A stretch of DNA of 8,153 bases from Bdellovibrionales bacterium (GTDB taxonomy: Bacteria > Bdellovibrionota > Bdellovibrionia > Bdellovibrionales > UBA840), in NCBI GenBank assembly GCA_020434605.1, contig JAGRAL010000002.1:1-8153 (forward strand), written 5' to 3'. Below the pieces are notes generated by a model. It worked only from the letters and a program-made list of their open reading frames with translations. It ran no database searches and was not told the DNA's origin. Position numbers and translations under genes: made by a program. This document shows positions 1 through 4,924 of this stretch, one piece after another; positions within the stretch are counted from its first letter, which is position 1, and each line of letters opens with the position of its first letter.

Positions 1-32
1 ATTGGGATATTTTGCGAATTTTTGGTGAATAT

Positions 33-251
33 TCAAACTAGGAACCGTGCTACTTTTCCTTCTTCTAAAACTTCAGCTTCTGTAAAATCTGTAAGACTAA
101 CTTCTAAATCCGTTGCAAATATCTTTAGCTGACCTTTTGCTGCCTCTAAAAGAACATTTACTAAAACGGGCATGGTGTTTCGTTTTTCAACAATGTTTTG
201 TGTTTTAGCCAACATATTGATTAGTTCTGCTTTATCGATTTGTATCTTCAT
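33..251 (-). CDS. dnaN: DNA polymerase III beta clamp (DnaN), N-terminal part only, frame broken near window edge
   Basis: This is the start of the sliding clamp that tethers DNA polymerase III to DNA. The 72 residues match the first part of clamp domain 1: MKIQIDKAELINML at the N-terminus, then VEKRNTMPVLVNVLLEA and LKIFATDLEVSL, equivalent to the conserved R-x-T-x-P-I-L and TDLE segments of the family. The ATG at 249-251 is preceded by an AAGGGTG Shine-Dalgarno-like stretch on the minus strand. Family members are about 365 residues, so most of the gene should lie left of the window. However, the frame reaches a TGA at 33-35, just after residues GKVA, where the family normally continues with a V-P/S-A-K-x-L/F segment. 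Either the first 45 or so bases are unreliable contig-end sequence, or there is a real frameshift or breakpoint. The identity of residues 1-68 is secure; the stop is suspect. The gene lies downstream of dnaA on the same strand, separated by the putative origin. Confidence 0.85.
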   Translation of the reverse strand: MKIQIDKAELINMLAKTQNIVEKRNTMPVLVNVLLEAAKGQLKIFATDLEVSLTDFTEAEVLEEGKVARFLV

Positions 252-260
252 ATTTCACCC

Positions 261-291
261 TTATATATCTATTACTCTTTATATATATAAA
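261..291. other. Putative DNA unwinding element (AT-rich) of oriC
   Basis: This stretch is almost pure A/T, with alternating TA runs (TTATATAT at 261-268 and TATATATATAA at 280-290). It lies directly between the tandem TAG triplets and the dnaN start. That is where the duplex-unwinding element sits in origins of the Bacillus subtilis type, which run from dnaA through DnaA boxes and DnaA-trios to the unwinding element and then dnaN. The assignment rests on composition and position only. Part of it also forms the leader of dnaN, and AT-rich DNA there could serve as a dnaN promoter as well. Confidence 0.6.
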
Positions 292-292
292 C

Positions 293-307
293 TAGTAGTA
301 GTAGTAG
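293..307 (+). promoter_or_regulatory. DnaA-trio array, five perfect TAG triplets
   Basis: Five consecutive TAG triplets are read 5' to 3' on the plus strand, which is 3'-GAT-5' repeated five times when read from the DnaA-box side toward the AT-rich element. The DnaA-trio described in B. subtilis (consensus 3'-[G/A]A[T/A]-5', with GAT best) is bound by DnaA on single-stranded DNA to extend unwinding. Polarity, order and position all fit here: dnaA end, boxes, short mixed-composition spacer, trios, AT-rich element, dnaN. The nearest box candidate (311-319) is degenerate, and the good boxes are about 100 bp away, which is the main weakness. Confidence 0.7.
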
Positions 308-310
308 GAA

Positions 311-319
311 CGTTGATAA
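311..319 (-). promoter_or_regulatory. Degenerate DnaA box next to the trio array
   Basis: On the minus strand this reads TTATCAACG, which matches the consensus TTATCCACA at 7 of 9 positions. It begins 3 bp after the last TAG triplet, where a trio-proximal DnaA box is expected in this type of origin. Two mismatches, both in the second half of the box, make this a weak call based largely on position. Confidence 0.35.
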
Positions 320-406
320 TTGGTATAACTCACTAACTAGTTGTTTTATTTAATTATTCTCTCACACAAGTCTAACAATATTTCTTAGCTTTTCAGGGTA
401 CGAAAT

Positions 407-415
407 TGTGTATAA
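407..415 (-). promoter_or_regulatory. DnaA box TTATACACA
   Basis: The minus strand reads TTATACACA, a full match to the relaxed DnaA-box consensus TTATNCACA. It lies in the dnaA-dnaN intergenic region within 45 bp of a second good box in the opposite orientation. A lone 9-mer can occur by chance in AT-rich DNA, but the clustering next to dnaA and a trio array supports it. Confidence 0.7.
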
Positions 416-429
416 ATCAGTTCACAATC

Positions 430-438
430 TTAAACACA
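430..438 (+). promoter_or_regulatory. Weak DnaA box TTAAACACA
   Basis: The plus strand reads TTAAACACA, one mismatch from TTATNCACA, and lies between two better boxes. It is plausible as a low-affinity site and would not be called on its own. Confidence 0.35.
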
Positions 439-441
439 ACC

Positions 442-450
442 TTATTCACA
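442..450 (+). promoter_or_regulatory. DnaA box TTATTCACA
   Basis: The plus strand reads TTATTCACA, a full match to TTATNCACA. It lies about 20 bp beyond the dnaA stop codon and is part of the small box cluster at 407-450. A further partial match, ACATTCACA, follows at 467-475 and overlaps the dnaA stop. Confidence 0.7.
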
Positions 451-470
451 CCCTAATCAACACCACACAT

Positions 471-1886
471 TCACACACCTGTTAAGTTGTGTATGCGTGA
501 TTCTAAGTCTTCAATATCTTTACGTAAATCAGAGTCTTTCTCTTGTTGATTTTGCACACGTCTGAGTGCATTTATAACAGTTGAATGATCTCTGCCACCA
601 AATGCTCTCCCAATATCTTGAAGAGACTTATCAAGGTGATTTTTAACTAAAAACATAGCAACTTGTCTTGCAACCACTAATGGCTTACTTCTGCTAGTAC
701 CCTTTAAATCAATTTGCTTAACATTGAAGTGGTCAGCGACTAGCTTTTGAATATCCTGGATAGTCAAAACAGAGCCCTCGTTAGAATGAGTAGAGAGTAC
801 TTGCTTAGCCAAATCATTGTTGATTGGTAATCCTTGCAGCTCAGTATACATTTTTAGCTTATTCAGATTACCTTCTAATTCACGAATAGAACGCTTTGAT
901 ATTTTAGCTATATAGGTAATCACTTCTTCGGGAAGTTTGATTCCACGCTGCTCGGCTTTATATCTAAGGATAGCCATTCTAGTTTCAAAATCAGGCATTT
1001 GAATATCCGCAATCACACCCCACTCTAAACGAGTACGAATACGATCTGCGAGAGCTTGAATATCCTTAGGCATTCTATCAGAGGCCACGACAACTTGTTT
1101 TCCTTTAGAAATAAAGTCATCTAAAAGATAGAAAAATTCATCTTGGACAGATTCACCGCGCCCTAATATTTGCACATCATCGACTAGCATAATATCAAAA
1201 CCTTCGCGGTAATTTTTACGAAACTTATCCGTCTCTTTATGGCGAATAGCCGAAATACATTCATTTAAGAAGCGTTCTGCAGAAAAATAGCTAATTTTTA
1301 ATTGAGGAAAACGCTGGCTAATATGATTACCAACGGCATTTAATAAGTGGGTTTTACCCATACCAGTAGGCCCACAAATAAACAGAGGATTATACTCTGG
1401 AGATTTACCAGGATTATCAGCAATATTATAGCAGGCTGCATGGGCAAACTCGTTATTGCGACCAACCACAAATGTATTAAATAAGTAGTCATTATTTAAA
1501 AAAGACTTTCTCTTAGAAGAAGAGTCAGGCTTATTGATCTGCTCCATCAATGTGGCAGAAACATCCTCTTTTGGTTCTTCTTTTTTGTAGTTTAATTCTT
1601 GCCCAGTAACAATCAGATCTACCTGAAAGGGTTTAGTGTAAATCTGCGAAATCTCTTCGAAAATCTTATCTAAAAAATTTTCAGCAAGCCAATATTTATG
1701 TAATTCATTAGGGACCCCTAGATAGAAACACTTACCGTTATCGCGCATTTCAGTATTAACCAAAGTTGTAGGCTCAAACCAGGTTTGTAGTAGCTTATTT
1801 CCGGAGTTCTTTTTGGTTAAATTATCCTTAACCTGCTCCCAAAAGCTTACATCAGTACTTAAAATGGTATTTTTTTCATCTATCAT
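471..1886 (-). CDS. dnaA: Chromosomal replication initiator protein DnaA
   Basis: DnaA binds boxes at oriC, oligomerises with ATP, melts the origin and helps load the replicative helicase. All four domains are visible in 471 residues. Domain I spans about 14-95 (FWEQVKDNL, then TWFEP) and mediates self and helicase contacts. Domain II is a short charged linker, about 96-132. Domain III is the AAA+ core, about 135-350: Walker A GPTGMGKT at 172-179, Walker B DIMLVDDVQ at 231-239, sensor 1 around ASD 268-270, arginine finger likely R286 in RTRLEWG, and sensor 2 R335 in SIRELEG. Domain IV, about 375-471, carries the DNA-binding helix-turn-helix with SRSKPLVVARQVAMFLV at 398-414 and the signature GRDHSTVINA at 431-440. 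The family usually has GLGKTH in Walker A; here it is GMGKTH, a conservative change. The ATG at 1884-1886 starts just before the domain I homology; the only SD-like sequence (AGGGA) is about 14 nt upstream, so the ribosome site is weak. Confidence 0.97.
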   Translation of the reverse strand: MIDEKNTILSTDVSFWEQVKDNLTKKNSGNKLLQTWFEPTTLVNTEMRDNGKCFYLGVPNELHKYWLAENFLDKIFEEISQIYTKPFQVDLIVTGQELNYKKEEPKEDVSATLMEQINKPDSSSKRKSFLNNDYLFNTFVVGRNNEFAHAACYNIADNPGKSPEYNPLFICGPTGMGKTHLLNAVGNHISQRFPQLKISYFSAERFLNECISAIRHKETDKFRKNYREGFDIMLVDDVQILGRGESVQDEFFYLLDDFISKGKQVVVASDRMPKDIQALADRIRTRLEWGVIADIQMPDFETRMAILRYKAEQRGIKLPEEVITYIAKISKRSIRELEGNLNKLKMYTELQGLPINNDLAKQVLSTHSNEGSVLTIQDIQKLVADHFNVKQIDLKGTSRSKPLVVARQVAMFLVKNHLDKSLQDIGRAFGGRDHSTVINALRRVQNQQEKDSDLRKDIEDLESRIHNLTGV

Positions 1887-1904
1887 GGCTATTTTTTAGT
1901 CCCT

Positions 1905-1913
1905 TTATCCCCA
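1905..1913 (+). promoter_or_regulatory. Near-consensus DnaA box in the dnaA leader
   Basis: The plus strand reads TTATCCCCA, one mismatch from TTATCCACA. It lies between the inferred dnaA transcription start (around 1920) and the dnaA start codon, where DnaA binding could repress its own gene, as autoregulation does in many bacteria. Weaker resemblances at 1938-1946 (TTATTCAAG) and 1949-1957 (TTTTCAACA) each have two mismatches. Confidence 0.4.
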
Positions 1914-1926
1914 GAAATCTACGCGG

Positions 1927-1955
1927 GATATAACAACTTATTCAAGACTTTTCAA
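1927..1955 (-). promoter_or_regulatory. Putative sigma-70-type promoter for dnaA
   Basis: On the minus strand the -35 hexamer is TTGAAA (1950-1955, 5/6 match) and the -10 is TATATC (1927-1932, 4/6), with a 17-bp spacer (1933-1949). Transcription would start near 1920, giving a leader of about 35 nt. It lies back to back with the rpmH promoter candidate. The call is from consensus matching only. Confidence 0.5.
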
Positions 1956-1959
1956 CATC

Positions 1960-1988
1960 TTGACTTTGTTGGACGCATGATGTTTTAT
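1960..1988 (+). promoter_or_regulatory. Putative sigma-70-type promoter for the rpmH operon
   Basis: The -35 hexamer is TTGACT (1960-1965, 5/6 match to TTGACA) and the -10 is TTTTAT (1983-1988, 4/6), with a 17-bp spacer. Transcription would start near 1995, about 55 nt before rpmH. No other good promoter is seen in the short gaps further down the operon, so this one probably drives all seven genes. Confidence 0.55.
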
Positions 1989-2049
1989 TGCGCAACTTGC
2001 AAACAGGTTTTCAAACAGACGTTAAAGCAGTCGTATCAAGGAGTTAGCG

Positions 2050-2199
2050 ATGAAGCGTACATATCAACCAAGTAAAAAAAGAAGAAAGACTTCTCATGGT
2101 TTCCGCGCCAGAATGGCCACAAAAAGCGGACAACAGGTTTTAAGCCGTAGACGTGCCAAAGGCCGTAAAAGATTAGCGGTATCTATCGGTGGCAAATAA
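2050..2199 (+). CDS. rpmH: 50S ribosomal protein L34
   Basis: L34 is a very small, highly basic protein of the large ribosomal subunit. The 49-residue product begins MKRTYQPSKKRRKTSHGFR and continues ARMATKSGQQVLSRRRAKG, ending in a lysine-arginine-rich tail (GRKRLAVSIGGK). This is the canonical L34 sequence and length. The ATG has a strong AAGGAG Shine-Dalgarno at 2038-2043, six bases upstream. It is the first gene of the operon and faces away from dnaA, the classic arrangement around bacterial origins. Its last 11 bases overlap the start of rnpA. Confidence 0.98.
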   Translation: MKRTYQPSKKRRKTSHGFRARMATKSGQQVLSRRRAKGRKRLAVSIGGK

Positions 2200-2527
2200 G
2201 CTCGTCAGCTTAAGACGCAAATCCGATTTTTTCTCACTACAAAATAATGGAAAACGCTGCAGCTCTACTCGTTGGATGCTGCTTGTGTTTAAAGAAAATG
2301 GCTTAGATCACTCCAGATTTGGATGGACTATTCCTAAAAAAGTGGGATCGAGTGTTATCAGAAATCGGTTAAAGCGTTGGCTACGAGATTATTTTAGGTC
2401 AAAAACCTTTAATAAATCCATAGATTTAAATGTGGTAATACGGGCGAATGAAAAGAACTTCTTTAAAACCATCGAACACAACGACTTTATTAGTGCTCTT
2501 GATCGGGCCTCTGACAAAGTTTTTTAG
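2189..2527 (+). CDS. rnpA: Ribonuclease P protein component
   Basis: This is the protein subunit of RNase P, which helps the catalytic RNA bind precursor tRNAs and remove their 5' leaders. The 112-residue product has the family layout: LRRKSDFFSLQNNGKR at 8-23, then FGWTIPKKVGSSVIRNRLKR at 44-63. The latter carries the conserved RNA-binding RNR loop (R58, N59, R60, then K62, R63), and NVVIRANEKNF at 81-91 matches the later VVIAR-type strand. The start is GTG at 2189, inside the end of rpmH (11-nt overlap). No other usable start lies upstream of the conserved region, and there is no clear Shine-Dalgarno, so translation is probably coupled to rpmH. The 3' end overlaps the longest yidD frame by 80 nt and finishes in a run of six T with TAG. 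Confidence 0.95.
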   Translation: MANKLVSLRRKSDFFSLQNNGKRCSSTRWMLLVFKENGLDHSRFGWTIPKKVGSSVIRNRLKRWLRDYFRSKTFNKSIDLNVVIRANEKNFFKTIEHNDFISALDRASDKVF

Positions 2528-2759
2528 TAAACTTAGTTTGATGGCTATTCATTTTTATAAAATATATCTAAGCAGCTATTTCGGTGGTAATTGCAGGTTT
2601 GATCCCTCGTGCTCAGACTATGCGAAAGAAGCCTTTGAGCAGCACTCTTTTTTTAAAGCATTATTACTAACCATCAAAAGACTTTCTCGTTGCCACCCAT
2701 GGAACTCTTACGGCTACGATCCAGTCCCTAGTTATTTACCAAACAAGAGGAAACAATAA
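2448..2759 (+). CDS. yidD: YidD, membrane protein insertion efficiency factor
   Basis: YidD is a small inner-membrane-associated protein thought to assist YidC/Sec-dependent membrane insertion. The core is unmistakable: FYKIYLSSYFGGNCRFDPSC, then SDYAKEAFEQHSFFKALLLT, IKRLSRCHPW and YDPVP. It carries the three conserved cysteines (49, 55 and 82 when counted from ATG 2448). From this ATG the protein is 103 residues, longer than the usual 70-90, and overlaps rnpA by 80 nt. Alternative in-frame starts are GTG 2493, TTG 2499 and ATG 2541. The last avoids the overlap but leaves only three residues before the FY core, where homologues have an amphipathic helix, so a start at 2493-2499 is also credible. 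None has a clear Shine-Dalgarno. The stop overlaps the yidC start by one base (TAATG). Confidence 0.92.
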   Translation: MKRTSLKPSNTTTLLVLLIGPLTKFFSKLSLMAIHFYKIYLSSYFGGNCRFDPSCSDYAKEAFEQHSFFKALLLTIKRLSRCHPWNSYGYDPVPSYLPNKRKQ

Positions 2760-4336
2760 TGGAAGAGAATAAATCTTTTTTAGACAAGAATACCCTTTTG
2801 GCGATTGCGCTTGCGATCCTTATTTGGGTGGGTTGGGATTATTACATGGCTCAAAAGTATGGGCCAACTAGAGGGGCTCCAGTACCCCAAACAGCACCAG
2901 CTAACCCTGCCGCGGACTTACCAGAAGCAACTCCAGGTAAAGAAGTTCCTGTCGCGGTTGAGTCTAAAGTTATTGTAACTAAAGAAGAGAAGTTAATAGA
3001 TGTAAAGAATGAGAATATGACCTTCTCTATCTCTACAAAAGGTATGGGGTTAAAAAACATTATTTTAACTCACTTTAAAGACCGCGAACAAGAGCCTATA
3101 CAATTTTATAACGGCATTGATATTTCTTCATTTGAAACGACACTTGCAGATGGTCAGCCAATGTTTTTTGATATCGAGAAGGTAACTGACAACACGTATG
3201 TTGGTACATACAAAGGTGATAATGTTAGTATTAAAAAAATATATGAAGTGCATCCCGATACCTACTCTATTACTGCAAAAATTGAAGTTAACTCTCAAAA
3301 AGAGCAAACTCCTACGATTAATAATTATCTAGTCGATCTATCAGGCCCAAAAGCTGAAACTTCTATTTTTAAACCGTCTTACGAGAGACAAGAGCTATTT
3401 GTAAATGCCAATAACTCTGAAGAAAGACATATATACAATGCGGGCGAACCTCTTAACAAAGACTATGAGCAAGTTGCAGTGGTTTCATTAAATTCACATT
3501 ACTTTGCGACTGGTTTAATTGATAAATCAGCAGTAATCCCCTCTTTAAAAACATATCAAAAAACTCCGAAAGGTTCAGTACAACCGGTTTCTTATGCCGA
3601 GTTGACTTACTCACCGGTAAAACAAACCTCTATTGAGCTTTCATATATTGCTTATCTTGGTCCTAAAAAAATGTCGATTGTGAGTGAAATTGATTCGAGA
3701 TTTACAAATGTTGTAAACTTTGGAATGTTTAGCATTATCGCCAAGCCGATTCTTAAATTACTACAGTTCTTTTATGAACTATTTAAAAATTACGGATTAG
3801 CCATCATCTTACTTACAATTTTAGTGCGACTTTTGGTGCTACCGTTTAACGTAATGTCTTATAAATCAATGAAGGGGATGCAAAAAATCCAACCTCTTCT
3901 GACAGAACTAAGAGCTAAATATAAAGATAATCCTACAAAACTAAATACAGAAATGATGGCTATTTTTAAAGAGCACAAAGTTAACCCTATGGGTGGTTGC
4001 TTACCAATGCTGTTACAATTACCCATCTTTCTAGCGCTATATCAGGTCTTAGGACAAAGTATCGAACTTTATCAGAGTCCATTTTTTCTATGGATTAAAG
4101 ATTTAAGTTTAAAAGATCCATTCTATGTTCTACCGGTGTTAATGGGTATCACTATGTTTGCCCAGCAAAAACTAACACCAACAACAATGGATCCAGCACA
4201 ACAAAAAGTTATGGCAATAATGCCTATCGTATTCACTGCAATGATGGTGGCCCTGCCTAGTGGTCTTACCCTTTATATTTTTGTAAGCACCTTGTTCGCA
4301 GTGATCCAACAAAAAATACTTATGAGTAAATCGTAA
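2759..4336 (+). CDS. yidC: Membrane protein insertase YidC (Oxa1 family)
   Basis: YidC inserts and folds inner-membrane proteins, alone or with SecYEG. The 525-residue length and layout are of the Gram-negative type. TM1 is at about 12-28 (LLAIALAILIWVGW). A proline/alanine-rich linker follows at about 36-65, and then a large periplasmic domain to about 320. The conserved Oxa1 core begins near 335: TM2 with the groove arginine R357 (TILVRLLVLPF), a cytoplasmic hairpin (MKGMQKIQPLLTELRAKYK), TM3 with NPMGGCLPMLLQLPIFLALY at 409-428, TM4 at about 455-468, and TM5/TM6 at about 484-518 with the LPSGLTLYIF motif. The C-terminal tail is very short (KILMSKS). A Shine-Dalgarno AGAGG at 2746-2750 lies 8 nt before the ATG. 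Confidence 0.98.
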   Translation: MEENKSFLDKNTLLAIALAILIWVGWDYYMAQKYGPTRGAPVPQTAPANPAADLPEATPGKEVPVAVESKVIVTKEEKLIDVKNENMTFSISTKGMGLKNIILTHFKDREQEPIQFYNGIDISSFETTLADGQPMFFDIEKVTDNTYVGTYKGDNVSIKKIYEVHPDTYSITAKIEVNSQKEQTPTINNYLVDLSGPKAETSIFKPSYERQELFVNANNSEERHIYNAGEPLNKDYEQVAVVSLNSHYFATGLIDKSAVIPSLKTYQKTPKGSVQPVSYAELTYSPVKQTSIELSYIAYLGPKKMSIVSEIDSRFTNVVNFGMFSIIAKPILKLLQFFYELFKNYGLAIILLTILVRLLVLPFNVMSYKSMKGMQKIQPLLTELRAKYKDNPTKLNTEMMAIFKEHKVNPMGGCLPMLLQLPIFLALYQVLGQSIELYQSPFFLWIKDLSLKDPFYVLPVLMGITMFAQQKLTPTTMDPAQQKVMAIMPIVFTAMMVALPSGLTLYIFVSTLFAVIQQKILMSKS

Positions 4337-4346
4337 CGGAGGAAGT

Positions 4347-4922
4347 ATGAGTTTTATTAAGAAATTATTTGGTTTAGGTGGCTCTACATCGAGCGTAGAT
4401 AAAGAAGTTGAAGACATTATCGAACAACAACTAGAGACGATCCTTGCCTCTCTACAACTAAATATGACATTTACAGTTCACCAAGAAACAGATCATATTT
4501 TAGTGGAGTTTAAGGGCGGAGAAGACCAAAAGGCCCTATTCACAGACAAAGATGGCATGTTGATAGATGCCCTACAGTTTTATGTGAAGCGTGTGTTGCA
4601 ACACAATTTACCAGACTTAAAAACGGAACTAGTTTTTGATACAGATGGCTTTAGAGAAAAATCAAGCGCAGCACTAGTCGACCTTGCTGAAAAACTAAAG
4701 AACATTGCGCTAACTAAAAATAAATCAGTATATTTCAGAGCCCTTCCCCCTAAAGATAGAAAAGTAATTCACCAGCACCTAGCTCAGGATGACCGCGTGA
4801 AGAGTAAGTCTGTGGGAGACGGATTATTTAAAAAAATCAAAGTATTCCCAGCGGGATTAAAAAACTCTGGTGGACGTGGCAGACGTGGGCCACGTAATGA
4901 CAGACACCACAATAATGCTTAG
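4347..4922 (+). CDS. khpB: KhpB/Jag family KH-R3H RNA-binding protein, divergent
   Basis: This is the protein habitually encoded after yidC, called Jag, KhpB or EloR. In Gram-positives it binds RNA with KhpA and affects cell elongation; its role in diderms is less clear. The 191 residues contain a KH-like region at about 35-90 and an R3H domain at about 103-168, with the R-x3-H motif at R138-H142 (DRKVIH) after the typical ALPPKDR. Three things are unusual. The N-terminal Jag_N domain (about 50 residues in the family) is missing and replaced by a short amphipathic MSFIKKLFGLGG. The KH loop that should be GxxG reads DKDG (67-70). A glycine/arginine/histidine-rich tail follows the R3H domain (174-191). 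The Shine-Dalgarno GGAGG at 4338-4342 is the strongest in the operon. The gap to yidC is 10 nt, and mnmE follows after 2 nt. Confidence 0.9.
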   Translation: MSFIKKLFGLGGSTSSVDKEVEDIIEQQLETILASLQLNMTFTVHQETDHILVEFKGGEDQKALFTDKDGMLIDALQFYVKRVLQHNLPDLKTELVFDTDGFREKSSAALVDLAEKLKNIALTKNKSVYFRALPPKDRKVIHQHLAQDDRVKSKSVGDGLFKKIKVFPAGLKNSGGRGRRGPRNDRHHNNA

Positions 4923-4924
4923 TT

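Noticed and set aside
290..341. Two copies of AACTAGT (290-296 and 335-341) as an operator pair
   Set aside because: They are short palindrome-containing 7-mers in AT-rich DNA with no flanking similarity; chance is sufficient.
2519..2527. T-run at the end of rnpA as a terminator
   Set aside because: No stem-loop precedes it, and yidD and yidC overlap and continue directly downstream.
2851..3060. Minus-strand open frame of 69 codons opposite yidC
   Set aside because: It lies wholly antisense to the well-supported YidC linker and periplasmic region and has no recognisable motif.
4172..4417. Minus-strand open frame of 81 codons across the yidC-khpB junction
   Set aside because: Antisense to two secure genes, with odd Cys/His-rich composition typical of a shadow frame; no supporting promoter or ribosome site.
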